This document shows, piece by piece, positions 44,178 through 56,400 of a DNA stretch of 64,000 bases. A program made the position numbers and the translations under genes. The notes beneath the pieces were generated by a model. The model made no database searches. It saw only the letters and a list, made by a program, of their open reading frames with translations, and was not told where the DNA came from. The stretch's first letter is position 1. Every line of letters begins with the position of its first letter. Source of the DNA: Absidia repens. Its lineage: Eukaryota; Mucoromycota; Mucoromycetes; Mucorales; Cunninghamellaceae. The stretch covers positions 1,240,001-1,304,000 of the forward strand of contig MCGE01000003.1 of the NCBI GenBank assembly GCA_002105175.1, given 5' to 3'.

Positions 44178-44911
44178 ATGTTACGAACAACCTTGACAGC
44201 ACTGAAAAGAACCTCACCTGTTATTCAAAAACCACTCACTGTACGCTCCTATCATGAAAAGGTAATAGAAATAAAAATAAAAGCGACTGGAGCCAGAAAG
44301 AACCGCCATGGATTAACAATGGGGCTTTCATTTTACGCTTAGGTTATTGATCATTATGAACGACCGCGCAATGTTGGCTCCTTTCCGAAAGGCGAACAAG
44401 GAGTTGGTACTGGACTCGTCGGCGCACCAGCTTGTGGTGACGTGATGAAGTTACAAATCAAGGTGGACGATGCAACAGGAACCATTACGGATGTGAAGTT
44501 CAAGACATTTGGTTGTGGATCAGCGATTGCTTCCAGCAGCTTTATGACTGAACGTGTACGGGGCATGAGTTTGGAAGAAGCGGGGAAAATCAAGAATACC
44601 GAAATTGCCAAAGAACTGTGTCTTCCTCCTGTCAAATTACATTGCTCAAGTAAGTAGTTTAAATGTGGGGTTGGGTGGGTATGTGTGAATCAGTGTGTGT
44701 GTGCGTGTGTGTGTGTGTGTGTGAAAAAATATTTGTATTATGCATGTGTGATGACCTGCTTTTTTCGATTGACACGATATTTTTTTGTTTATTTATGATG
44801 GTAATTACCATAATAGTGCTTGCCGAAGATGCCATCAAATCAGCTATTAAGGATTACAACAGTCGACGTAAACCAGTAGGATCATCAACAACACCAGCAG
44901 CAGCAACATAG
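44178..44911 (+). CDS. ISU1: Iron-sulfur cluster assembly scaffold (Isu1/ISCU)
   Basis: This mitochondrial matrix scaffold builds [2Fe-2S] clusters with the cysteine desulfurase. Three exons join in frame: 44178-44261, 44343-44649 and 44817-44911, giving 161 residues. An Arg/Ser/Thr-rich targeting peptide precedes YHEKVIDHYERPRNVG. The three cluster-binding cysteines are in GAPACGD, TFGCGSA and LHCSMLAED, and the Hsp70-binding LPPVK motif is present. The second intron contains a GT microsatellite. A short Ala/Thr/Ser tail ends the chain. The assignment is certain at family level. Confidence 0.96.
44689..44722 (+). repeat. GT microsatellite in Isu1 intron 2
   Basis: About 15 GT units, with one interruption, lie between donor and acceptor of the second Isu1 intron. 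Confidence 0.8.
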
Positions 44912-45665
44912 TATATATATATATATATATATTATAGTCTCACCTAGTTTAGTATTGAAACAGTTTTATATCTAAATATATATACTGCATATATATATAT
45001 ATATTATATTATTGATATTATTATCATTATTTGACTTTGTAAATAAAGAACCATATCTATTTTATTACTTTTCTATTGTCTTCATGCTCTTTGTGTATAT
45101 GAATTAGGTGACGGTGACGGTGGTGATGGGCGGTGTAGCAATAGATAGGGACCAAAACAGTACTAAACTGTGTATTACAAAAAAAGGAGGTTTTTTTTTT
45201 GGACCCCAAACCAATCGGAAGACGTAAAATCAAGTTGCCTGATATAGAATCGTTGGATGATATTCATTTTTTTTTTTTTTTTTTTGCAGTGTCCTCTCAC
45301 AATGATATTCATTCAATTCTTACCAGTCAATCATTTTAAAGATACCCTTCCTTTCACGTGTTCATGATAATCAAAATGTAGGAGGGAGGGGATACCATAA
45401 TCAAATAAATAAAGGGGAGTGACCCCACTTTATTTGAAAAAAGCCAAATAGACCATTTGGTACTATGATAAGAGCGCGGTTTCTGATTGGTGTACTGATT
45501 TTAAAGAAGCTCCACTTTTTGACAAACAAAATTACATTATATAAGTCCCGACAATCGTTTCTCCATATATAATTTTTTTCCTTTCTTCTTTTTTTTTTTT
45601 ATTGTTTTTTTTTCTTCCCTTTCCTCTGATTTATTTTTTCGATCCCTTTCTTACACTAATTTGCT
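44912..45665. other. Intergenic between Isu1 and the cyclin
   Basis: TA repeats (44912-44932, 44990-45008) and T runs occur. Pyrimidine-rich DNA (45570-45650) precedes the cyclin start and may be its core promoter or 5' leader. Confidence 0.5.
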
Positions 45666-46270
45666 ATGAATATCCCTAGTACCCCTACAGTATGTTCAAG
45701 AAGTCCTGAAGCATTATTATGTAAGGAAAAAGGAAATATTTAGGATATTTTATACTATTACAGTTGAATTGAAACCTATTTTCCCTTCGTTTAGCTTTTA
45801 CCACCAGCACAGCAACCACTCTGATACCCTGTAAAAAGAAACGATCTATGCAAACCAAAATGACCTCCGCACGCTTGCCACCCCTTAACGAATTTATTGC
45901 CACAGTATTCCAACGGTCTCAGCTTCCACCCTGCGTTTGCCTCGTCTCTTTAATATACCTTCAACGACTCAAAATGAGTTTACCTCGTCATGCCCGTGGG
46001 GATGTAGATACACCTTACCGATTGTTTTTGGCAGCAGTGCTTACAGCCAGCAAATTCATGTCGGAAACGGGCACCTGCCTCACCAGCCAAATGATTACTG
46101 AGATGACCGATCATGTTTATACGCCCAAAGACGTCAACCTTATGGAACGAAGTTTTCTTGGCCTAATCAAGTATGAGCTATTTGTCAATGTACAGGGAAT
46201 CAAAGATTATTTGGCCATGCATGGAAAAATTTTAGAAATGGACCTCATTGAAGATGTTTTAGATGCTTGA
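45666..46270 (+). CDS. Pho80/PCL-like cyclin (Pho85-type CDK partner)
   Basis: Two exons (45666-45720 and 45795-46270) join in frame to 176 residues. A single cyclin box is seen: FIATVFQRSQLPPCVCLVSLIYLQRL, then RLFLAAVLTASKFMSE, then NLMERSFLGLIKYELFVN. The short length and this pattern match the PCL subgroup that activates Pho85-type kinases in phosphate, glycogen and cell-polarity control. The N-terminus is a short polar tail with a basic KKKR stretch. The exact subgroup member cannot be told. Confidence 0.8.
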
Positions 46271-48478
46271 ACACCACCCCCGTCTCCCGACCTCACACCC
46301 ACCACACTCCCCCACACACTTAAAACTTGCCCATTCTGTATGTATCATAATTTTTTTCTTTTTTTGTTGTTGTTATTTTGTATATATTATATACATATTT
46401 GTGTATCCCCCCTTTGCCTCTCTCTCCCCCTTTTGTTATTAGCCCTCCATTAGTATTAGTATTATTATTACTCTATTATTGTTATTATCATTGTATGTAT
46501 ATATCTTTGATTGATTTGGATTTTGTGTTGTGTAAATAAATAAATACAGTATATATAAAAAAAAAGATATCTGCATTTGAAAATCTTCAGATGACCGTGG
46601 AAAACTATTTGAAAATGTTGTACTGAACCAATCTGGGTCAAATGACCTTTTTTGCTTTTTTTTGCGTTGCGTTGCGTTGGGTTGGGTTTATCTATCAGTG
46701 TCTGTGTGTTAGTGGGTGCTGATAAAATGATAGATCAAATAATGATGATTAATGAACATTGTGGTAATCAAGGAGAGATAGGACTTTTTCCAATTATTGA
46801 TATTGACTCCAACGATTGGTTCAATTCTACCCCATTTATCGTTTTAAACCCCGGTGGTTTGTCTTCTTTCTTGAGAAATCCATTGTTCTAAAAGTTCCCC
46901 TCTTCCCCTAGTATTTATTCTATTCTTCTATGGTAACTTTTTCCCCACTTTATCGGTACTGTACCTGAATCAAATTCTTCCCGACATATTCGAAGTCGTC
47001 TTTGGATGAAAATGGTAACATATATGACTTGTATTGCCTTACTTGAATTTGGTCAAAGCCCGTACTTAATTCTTTTTCTTGTTACAATGCGCGAATCAGG
47101 AACAATACCCCGTTGTCAAGTTCAGCGTCAACATATAGAATTATCCACCTTGTATCAAGCACATGAACTAATGAACTAGGAGTGGTTGAATTTACACCGA
47201 TTGGACACGCCCTTTTTTTTTTTATCGAACTTGTAAAGCAACTCCTCTTAGCAACTTTCCTGTTAACAGTCACTTCACACAATGTATGGTCTTATAAAGG
47301 TAAAAATTGTACAGCGAAATATTATGAATGAATGGGTTTCATTATACTAATCGGTGAGCACATAGGCTTAGTACGACAAGGTCAACAAAGAACGAGTAGT
47401 CAACAGAATATACGTCATACGCCAAAACGGTAGGGCTGACAATGGATAAAGAATTGGTGCCTTTTTTTACGAAAGACACCGAACGAACGATTGATCGTTA
47501 TTTGTGGTGAACTAACTTTTTTCATATTTTGATATACAGGGCATTACTTATGCAGCATTATATCGAGATGGTTGGATTTGATTCTCATAGCGACAATAGG
47601 GCACCTCGGTTATTTAGAAGGAAAGGGTCTTTTGACAATGATGACTGTATTATTCCTTACAGACTGTTGTTATTCCCGCATTACTTAATTCCACCATGGT
47701 CGTCATCACTGGATCAGCCCCGACTGACAGCAACAGAAAATGCGGCATTACAGAATTATATATTTATCGGCATTAATTCAGCACCTTCTTTACTTCATCA
47801 TTGACTCACGTGCGCTTTACAATGGAAACGAATTCACAACAAAATGACGATGACAACGACAATGACAGCAATAAGAATAGAAACAACACCAATATTATCA
47901 ATTATTTTGGCAATTCTCATCGTTTCACGTCGATTTCCTTTGCTCTCCCTTTTGACACCTTATGATCAAGTTCTTGGGAGTCCAATCATGGCTGACACTT
48001 TGAAAATCATGTGATTGTTATTCTGTTACAATTAGTCTAGCATAGTTTTTCTCTCCTTCCCTACTCTTATCCTCCATTCCCTTATCCCCCCCGATGTTAT
48101 CATCATCTCCCAAATATATTTGTTTCATTCAATAAAAAAAAGACCATGTGCTTAATATTTTATTTTGTATTTGTGTGTTTATAGAAAAAAAAAAAGATGA
48201 TCTGCCAAGAATTTGATTGGAATATGCCATCCATGACCTCACGAGGTGCAAAAATACCCAAAAATGATTCTTATATTCTTATAGCTTTTCGTATCACCAT
48301 CAACAACTATATCATTTTACTGCCTTGTTCTGTCCTATCTCATTGCTCACAACATATTCAAATCCCGACATCTGCCCATCGCGAAAACATAAAAGGGGCA
48401 ACTATGAAAAATCATTTTTCGTTTCTTTTTTCCTCTTCTTCGTCCTATTTCTCTTTTCTTAACAATATTAATCAAATA
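46271..48478. other. Intergenic between the cyclin and choline kinase
   Basis: A microsatellite-like ATT-rich stretch follows the cyclin (46440-46500), and a GCGTT/GGGTT direct repeat lies at about 46663-46687. Several ORFs of 60-90 codons lack motifs or splice signals. The frame is open upstream of choline kinase from 48197 but is Ser/Phe-rich and probably leader. Confidence 0.5.
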
Positions 48479-49996
48479 ATGCTTGCTCCTGACGCTGTTA
48501 TTACAAATACCACTTTGAACAACCATCGAACTCTTTTAAATGGCATGGTAAGTCAATGGACAAGTCAAATTCCATCTCCATTTGTCTCCAGTGATACCAA
48601 TTCTTTTATTCCAGCAGTGAGCCAGACCATTGAACTCTCGTAAGTCCTACTCCCCTCCACTCCATCCCGCCCCTTTTATCTGCCCATTTATTTTATATAA
48701 ACATGACTATTTATCCAACCCACATATATTATGCCTTGATTTTTTTCCTCTTTTTTCCCCCGCTTTTATTTAGGAAAGGTAATATCGAGTCCCAAGTATT
48801 GAAAACTGTACGCATGCTGTTTCCTCATCTCGCTCATCTCTCCATCGCCAAATTACAACGTGTTAGTGGCGCTCTTACAAAGTAAGTCATTTTATGGGGT
48901 ACTTGGTACGGGGACTGCTGACCACTTTTATTGGACCACTCACACATTTTTTTTTTTTTTGATAGTGCCGTGTTCTTTGTTACTTTAACCAACAATCAAC
49001 GCTATGTTCTCCGTGTGTATGGCTCTGGATGTGATCAACTACTAGACCGTGATAATGAATTGTTATGGCTAGCCCGACTGACTCCTTTGAAGATTGGTGC
49101 TAAACTCTTGGGAACCTTTGATAATGGTCGATTCGAAGAATACCTGCCATCTACTACATTGACACATGCTTGTTTACGTGACCCTACTACTTCTGTCCAA
49201 ATTGCCACCCTTCTTGCTCAACTCCACTCCATTGTCCAAGTCCATCCTCCTACACAGTCATCGCCTTTACATACCAATCCTGCCCTGGAAATTTGGCCTC
49301 AAATTCGCAAATGGTATTCTCTTCTTCAAAACAACTCTTCTTCCTCTCCGTCTTCATTGTCTTCTGGAAAGGCCGTGGCTGGTATCACGTGGGATGAAAT
49401 TGAAGCCTATCAACGATTCTTGGATCGAGTCCAAAGCCCCATTGTCTTTGCTCATAACGATGTAAGTCCATTTTATTTAAAACATATACACACAGACAAT
49501 GCTGTATTCTGATTTTTTTTCTCACTGTGCCCTCTTCCTCCCTATTTTTCTTTCTTAGTTACAATATGGAAATATCTTACGTATGAAATCTACGGGTGAT
49601 TTGGTGGCGGTTGATTTTGAATACGCAGGCTACAACCCACGCGGGTACGATTTGGCCAACCATATGATTGAATGGCAGTATAACTATCATGGTGAACACC
49701 CAGCCTTGGCATCCCCACAACACGCACCACGGCGCCATCAACAAATCTCGTTTGTCAAGGCTTATCTGGCGAACCATCACTTGAAATCAACGACTACCGT
49801 GGATCAATTGCTTTATGAAATCGATTGTTGGTCCGTCGTCTGTCACTTATGCTGGGGCCTCTGGGGGCTGATTCAATTGCACCAAAGCGAAATTGATTTC
49901 GATTATGCCGCTTATTCCGCTCAACGTTTGACCATGTTCCAACAAGCACTTCAACGTATCAGAAACAAAAGCAATATTACAACGCCATCCAAGTAA
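48479..49996 (+). CDS. Choline/ethanolamine kinase
   Basis: This enzyme phosphorylates choline or ethanolamine in the Kennedy pathway for phospholipids. Four exons join in frame: 48479-48639, 48774-48881, 48966-49461 and 49559-49996, giving 400 residues. The phosphate-binding region (RVSGALTNAVFFV), the Brenner motif FAHNDLQYGNIL (split by the last intron) and the choline kinase motif VDFEYAGYNPRGYDLANH are all present. I chose the ATG at 48479 because the upstream open frame is Ser/Phe-rich; an ATG near 48404 is possible. Substrate preference cannot be read from sequence. Confidence 0.93.
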
Positions 49997-50502
49997 CTGG
50001 TCTTTTTTTTTCTTATCTTCTATTGGTGTCCCCCTTCTCTCTCCCACAGAGGCACTCCCCTTTTTGTTTTGTTTATGTATTCCCCCCTTTCCTTTCCCTT
50101 CCCTTCCCTTCCCTTCTACTACCATTTTATATATAGTCTATTATTCCTATTATTTTTATTATTCTTAATCCACTTTATATATACAAAATATTTTATATAC
50201 GAAATAATAAAATTGCCTTTTTTATATTGTATTCTTGTGTTGATATTTAGTGTTTGTTCCTCATGAAGATAGGTGTGATTTGACTGTGATTGGTAGAAAT
50301 TTAGTATAGATAGAGTGATTTATTGGGCTTAGAAAAATTGGGTATATCTGGTGGAAAAAAAAAATTGGGAAAAAGTTGGTTGACAGAGTATGCAACGACG
50401 GATATGATACCATCTGAAAGGATCAGATCATATTGTAGACAAACAATAAAGATAAAAAAGGCGGGTATGTTATCAAAATCAAAGAGGATAGATTATGCTC
50501 AT

Positions 50503-50565
<63 letters not shown>

Positions 50566-50807
50566 ATATTACTACAAAGACGTTGAAGACGATTCATTTA
50601 TACAATTTGATAATCTATATATTTGTTACTTTATTGACGGAAGATAAAAATAATCAAAGAGAGGGTGTATGTGTGTATATAAAAGGGATGACAGATGATG
50701 CGTGTAAAAAAATATATAACGAAGTATGGAGTAAATAGACTAATAACTATCAGAAGTGAAGGGGATGTGATTGAAGTGACCGGTAGGAGACGGGGGGGGT
50801 GATTAGT
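49997..50807. other. Intergenic, convergent 3' ends of choline kinase and uS13m
   Basis: It contains CCCTT repeats (50086-50116), the (TAC)21 tract and AT-rich DNA. No gene is seen. Confidence 0.6.
50503..50565. repeat. (TAC)21 trinucleotide microsatellite
   Basis: Twenty-one perfect units occur about 500 bp past the choline kinase stop. It lies in no supported gene. Confidence 0.95.
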
Positions 50808-51448
50808 TTACATGAAGCGTTTTTCCATGAAGCGTTCCAAAGGACTTGATGATTCAGACCAGCTACATGAATATACACACCGAAAAAACAATAAATGATA
50901 AGTTTGACATACACAGGCAAACACACACACGCACTGATACAAGTTTTCCCACTTACGAAGTAAAGCCACGACGTTGTACCCATCGTCCGTTCAATTTTTT
51001 GGATGTTTTGGCATTGTTTCGAGTGCGTTGACCACGAACGGGTAAGCTCATAGCGTGACGTCGTCCAACATAATCGTTAATGTTACGGTGGTGCATCACT
51101 TGCTCACGGATTTGTCGTTTCAAGTCGGTTTCAATGGTCATACTGGCCAAGGTATTTGTTAAATTGTTGATTTGTGATTCGTTCAGTTCCGAAATCTTGA
51201 TATGTTTGGGAATGGCGAGTTGGTCGCAAAGCTTCATGGCGGTGGGTTCACCAATACCGTAAAAATATTGTAAGGCAGTACTATTAAGGATAACAAACAC
51301 AATAACAACGCAAGCAATAATAATAATGATAATAATAACGTGAGCGAATTTTCTTTTGTTTAGTATATAGTTTACAGAAATGGCATATCATTGTTTCTTA
51401 CCTGACAATCTTTCGATCGGGTAAATTGACACCAAGTAAATGCAACAT
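50808..51448 (-). CDS. SWS2: Mitochondrial small-subunit ribosomal protein uS13m
   Basis: This protein belongs to the head of the mitochondrial small subunit. Exon 1 (51402-51448) gives MLHLLGVNLPDRKIV, the family start. Exon 2 (51280 down) carries YGIGEPTAMKLC, the RQIREQVMHHRNINDYVGRRHAMSLPVRGQRTRNNAKT region and WVQRRGFTS. Read through, the frame stops at 50953 (124 residues). However, that TAA lies inside a GTAAGT donor; splicing 50957 to 50862 adds WSESSSPLERFMEKRFM and stops at 50808 (141 residues, close to yeast Sws2). I favour the spliced form. It diverges from Bud23, with starts 223 bp apart. Confidence 0.88.
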
Positions 51449-51671
51449 TATGTATTAGTGAATGAATAATAAAAAAAAAAAGCGAGAAAAGGCCCCTGGA
51501 GCTAATTATCCAAAATATAAAAAAAAATGGCCCGTCTCCTCCAGAAAGAGTGAAACTCAGCCACAACTATTTTTCCCCAAATTTCAAGTCACGGCTCGAT
51601 TTGACATTGTCTCTTTTTTTTTCGATACCCCTTCTTTTATTTCTTCTTTTCTTCAATCAACATTACCCATC

Positions 51672-52804
51672 ATGTCAAGACCTGAACACATTGCACCTCC
51701 CGAAATTGTAAGTCGAAGGGCGTCACAACTATACTGTGAACTAACAGTATTGTTTTATTGCTAGTTTTATGGGGATGACGAAGCAAGAAAATATACTGAC
51801 AAGTAAGTGATCCATCTACATGCATAAAGACCAATGATGAATACTGATTGACCTTGCTTCTATAGTTCACGTATTGCCTCTATTCAAGCAGAAATGGCTT
51901 ACCGTGCTTTAGAATTACTCAATTTACCACCAGGACCGGCGTTTTTATTAGATATTGGCTGTGGATCAGGTCTTAGTGGCGAAATTCTTGAAGAAGAAGG
52001 TCATACGTGGGTTGGTATGGATATCTCGCCTTCAATGTTGGGTAAGAAAAAGACTACAAAGTATAGGCGAATGATGTGTACTTATGCAATTGGCTGATCT
52101 GAAATTCATATGTCATTTTATAGAGGTTGCTTTGGAGCGTGAAGTAGAAGGTGATCTTATGCTACAGGATGCCGGTCAAGGTGTATGTTATCGTCCAGGA
52201 ACATTTGATGGTGCCATCAGGTAAAGATAAGAAGAAAAATGCCTTACTCTTCATCTTGTTTTTAACAGTTTTTTATTTTTTATTTTTTATTTATCATAGT
52301 GTGTCTGTATTGCAATGGCTGTGTAATGCTGACAAGGCGATCAATCGACCTAAGGCCAGACTTCAAAGATTCTTTTCGACACTGTATGCATCATTACGTA
52401 AAGGTGGGCGTGCTGTGTTCCAATTCTACCCAGAAAATGATGACCAGATCCAACTCATTACTGATGTGGCTACTCGATGTGGGTTTGAAGGTGGTTTGCT
52501 AGTGGATTATCCCAATTCCAAGAAAGCCAAAAAATACTACTTGTGTTTATTTGCGGGACAACAAACTGGATTAAGAAATGAAATGCCTCGTGCTTTGGGT
52601 GAAGATGGTGAAATGCATCCTGATGACCAACGCTCGATTGCCTATGAAAAACGACGTGCTGTGACTCGTAAAAGGCGAACTAATAAAAACCTCAAGGACA
52701 AATCATGGATCCAACGCAAGAAGGAAGTGGCGCGTGACAAAGGTGATAAGGTGGTGGCCAAAGATTCTAAATACACTGGTAGAAAACGAAAGACTAGATT
52801 TTAG
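51672..52804 (+). CDS. BUD23: 18S rRNA (guanine-N7)-methyltransferase Bud23
   Basis: Bud23, with Trm112, methylates a guanosine of 18S rRNA during 40S assembly. Five exons join in frame: 51672-51707, 51765-51802, 51866-52041, 52124-52220 and 52300-52804, giving 283 residues. It starts [22 protein letters not shown], has SAM motif [26 protein letters not shown], and a C-terminal Lys/Arg-rich tail ([10 protein letters not shown]) typical of the family. Trm9 elsewhere in this window would use the same Trm112 activator. Confidence 0.95.
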
Positions 52805-53446
52805 CTTTATTTTCTCTTTCCCCGATCCATTCCTCTTTCATTTTTATTTATATTTATGCATCATATATTCATTTAGATTATAGTAGTAGTAGTTAGCCGT
52901 TAGTAGTTAGTTTGTAGTAGTTAGTAGTTTATTAGTTTATGTATTGTCATTGTTGTTTATCTCCCCCTCTTCCTTCTTTCCTCCCCCTTTTTTTTATATC
53001 ATTTTGTTTATTTAAAATATATATTTTTATACATATAAATTTGATCATCAGTTTTTGTCAAACCGCCAAACTGTAATCTCAACAAATAAAAATATCAAAA
53101 TTTGAAACTGCACTCGTTCCAATTGCTGGGCCAACGTTCTTTTTTGGCGGTTGCAAAAATCCAAAAATATCTCTTTTTTCTCCGCTCAATTACAAAATAT
53201 TTTTGTTTCTTCTCCCCTTTTTCTTCTTTTTCTTTCTTTTTGTCTATTTTTTCACTTCTGTCCCCCAACTTTTTATTTTTATTTCCTTCTTCTTTGATTG
53301 ACCAATCCATTTACTTGTCATCTTTTTTACTTCTCTTATTTTTTTGTCCTTCAACAAATATGTAAGTAACTTACCCCTCTTCCTTTTCCAGTGAATTATT
53401 AACACCGACATTTTTTTTTTTTTTTGACACGGGCTTGTTAGTGAAT
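52805..53446. other. Intergenic, 5' region of the chitin synthase
   Basis: TAGTAGTTAG-like repeats lie at about 52880-52935. A long pyrimidine-rich stretch (53165-53440) precedes the start and is probably promoter and leader; no separate gene is supported. Confidence 0.5.
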
Positions 53447-56400
53447 ATGGGAAAGTCATCAAAGACCCAAGATGTGGTTGATCTTACGCTTCTGGACCCT
53501 ATTGATGAAGACAGCATTACCTCTACCTTGAAAACGCGCTTCGACAATGGGTCTATTTATACCAAAGTGAACGACAGTGCCATTATTGCCATCAATCCTT
53601 ATCAAGAACGACAGCAAGAATCCTTACAATATGTGGCGGAATACAAAGATACATCTGACAATATTGGTGCCTTGCCTCCTCACGTTTATCAGTTGGGAAA
53701 TCAAGCTTATCTTCATATGAGACGTACTGGTATTGATCAATCTATTCTCATCAGGTACTATAGTAGTAATATAAAAAAAGGGGGAGAAGCACGGGGGGAG
53801 GGGTTCAACACTTTATACTAATGACGCATCTACGTTTCTTCTTCCGTATTTGAATAGTGGTGAAACTGGATCTGGAAAAACATTTGTGTGCCGACAGCTT
53901 CTTCAACATCTTGTATCACTCAGTAGCCACAAGAAGGAAACCAAACTACACAATCAAATTTTGAATGCGCAAGTGGTCCTAGAGGCGTTTGGTCATACAA
54001 AAACAGCTTATAGCAACAACGCATCTCGGTTTGGCAAATTTGTTGAAATCCAATTTAATGAACGGGGGCGTATGATCGGCGCGAAGACTCTCAATTATCT
54101 TTTGGAAAAACTCCGGGTGACCCGCTCCATGTCTGGCGAACAAAACTTCCACGTCTTTTATTATCTCTTGGCTGGTGCCTCCCCTGAAGAACGACAACTC
54201 TTACGCTTAGAAGAAAACAACAACACTCAATACAAATATCTCAGTCATACTAGAACACCACCCAACCCTCTTGATGCTTCTGATCAGTATGAGACCCTCA
54301 AAGCCGCCATGCGTAGTCTGGGATTAGGTAAACGGTACCACGCTCGGATCATGCAACTACTGGCAACTTTACTTCACCTCGGAAATTTGGAATTTGTGGA
54401 CGACACTTCGATGCAAGAGGCAGCGTACGTCAAAAACACCGATACATTGGATTTAGCTGCCGACTTTTTGGGTGTGGATCCTCGGGCTCTGGAAAACGTG
54501 CTGACCTACAAGACACAGCTGATCAAAAAAGACATGACAACCTTGATTTTGAATGCGGAACAAGCCGGTGAACAACGGGATACCTTGGTAACAGCACTTT
54601 ACTCTCTCCTCTTCTCTTGGCTGGTCGAGCACATCAACATCAAACTCTGCAGCGACACTGTCCACAATGTGATTGGACTTCTTGATCTTCCGGGACCTCA
54701 AACACACTATACCCAATCCAACTTTGACAACTTTTGTATCAATTTTGCCAACGAACGCATGCATTATTACACCCTGAAACAACTATTTGAAGTGGACGTG
54801 AATGAATACCGTATGGATGGTTTGGATATTCCTGATGTGCCTTACTTTAGCAACGCCGGCTGTGTGGCTCTCCTTTCTCGCCCCAAACACGGTCTCATCG
54901 ACATCACCAACAACCACAGCAAATCAACCAGTCGAGGATACGACGCCAGCATGATGGAATCCTTTATCAAATACAACGGCACCCATGATTCCTTCTCTTC
55001 TCGATCTGCAGATGCCGATACTCGTCTCTTCTCGGTACGACATTTCGATGGCCAAGTGACTTACAACCCGAAGGGCTTTGTGGACCGCAACAAGGATATG
55101 CTCAACCCCGACTTTGTGACACTGATTCGTGGCGGTAGTGACGTGCCAGCATCTTACAACACATTCCTCTTGGATCTCTTTGCTCAAAAGAATGTCAGCA
55201 CCGAATCACATCCCAAGGAAGCCCAAGCTATCATGAATGCCCAACAATCCAATAAACCCACTCGTTTACCATCCATGCGTCGATCGAAATCAACAAGAAG
55301 AAACAAAAATGCAACCACAGCTCTTGACGTTGTTGAGGATGAAGATGAGGAAAATGGGGATGCTGGTGATAACAAAGCGCAACAACAACAACAATCAAAG
55401 AAACTGCCTGTGGTACTGGCCCAACTCCACTCTTCACTGGATGAACTTTCGAATATGTTGGATGAAACCATGCCTTGGTTTGTATTCTGCTTACGGACAA
55501 ATGATGCTTCGACACCAAATCAATTTGACATGCAGCGTGTACGATCTCAAGTCCGGTCCTTTGGGATTGCTCAAATCGTGACTCGATTGCGAGTGGCATT
55601 CACAAACTCATTTTATCATGATGAATTCTGCGAAAGATACAGTCAGGCCTTACAAGCCGTTGGTGTGGAAACAGATCGATTACCTCGTGCTCAATGTGAA
55701 GCCGCTGCTGCTATTTTTGGTTGGCTTAGCTCACAAGTGTCTATTGGAAATGCAAAGGTAAACTACTAAACATTGAAATGGAATAAAAACATATGAAAAG
55801 TAAAAGGAAGGAGAGGGGCACAGAAGCTAACCATATTTTTATTTTTATCTAATTTTTCTAATTTTAGATCTTCTTAAGCGAAGCGGCTTGGCGACATTTG
55901 GAAGATGGATTACGATCGGTCGAAAAAGAGGAACAACGTAGACAAAAAGACGAAAAGCAACTCCAAGGCGGCGCTGCCGGTGCGGTGTTGGCGGGCGGTG
56001 CAGTGATGGGACTTAGCAGACAACCTAGTGCGGACGCCTTATCTACCATCTCATATGAATCCGGTACTGGCTTGTTGGGTGGTGCTGGTGCTGGTGGTGC
56101 TGGTGCTGGTGGAGCACAATCTGAATTTTCAGACCGACAAGCTCTGGCGGCGAATGCGGCTGCTGCTGGCTTACCTGTACCTCGCATGGGTGGTCGTGGC
56201 GGTGGCGGAAATGATTCTGTCTATTCTGATGATCAACGCTCCTTCCTCTCTGACGATGAATACAACAATCGTGGCGGTGGTAGGAATCGCTCACAGTACC
56301 CCTATTATGACAATGGCTCTCAAGTGGGATCCGAAGCATATACAGCGAGTGAAGCCGGCAATTTGGAAATGAAGCAAATGCTACCTGGTAGTGGCGAAGC

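Noticed and set aside
47529..47804. Plus-strand ORF of 91 codons
   Set aside because: No motif, no conserved neighbour and composition like the background.
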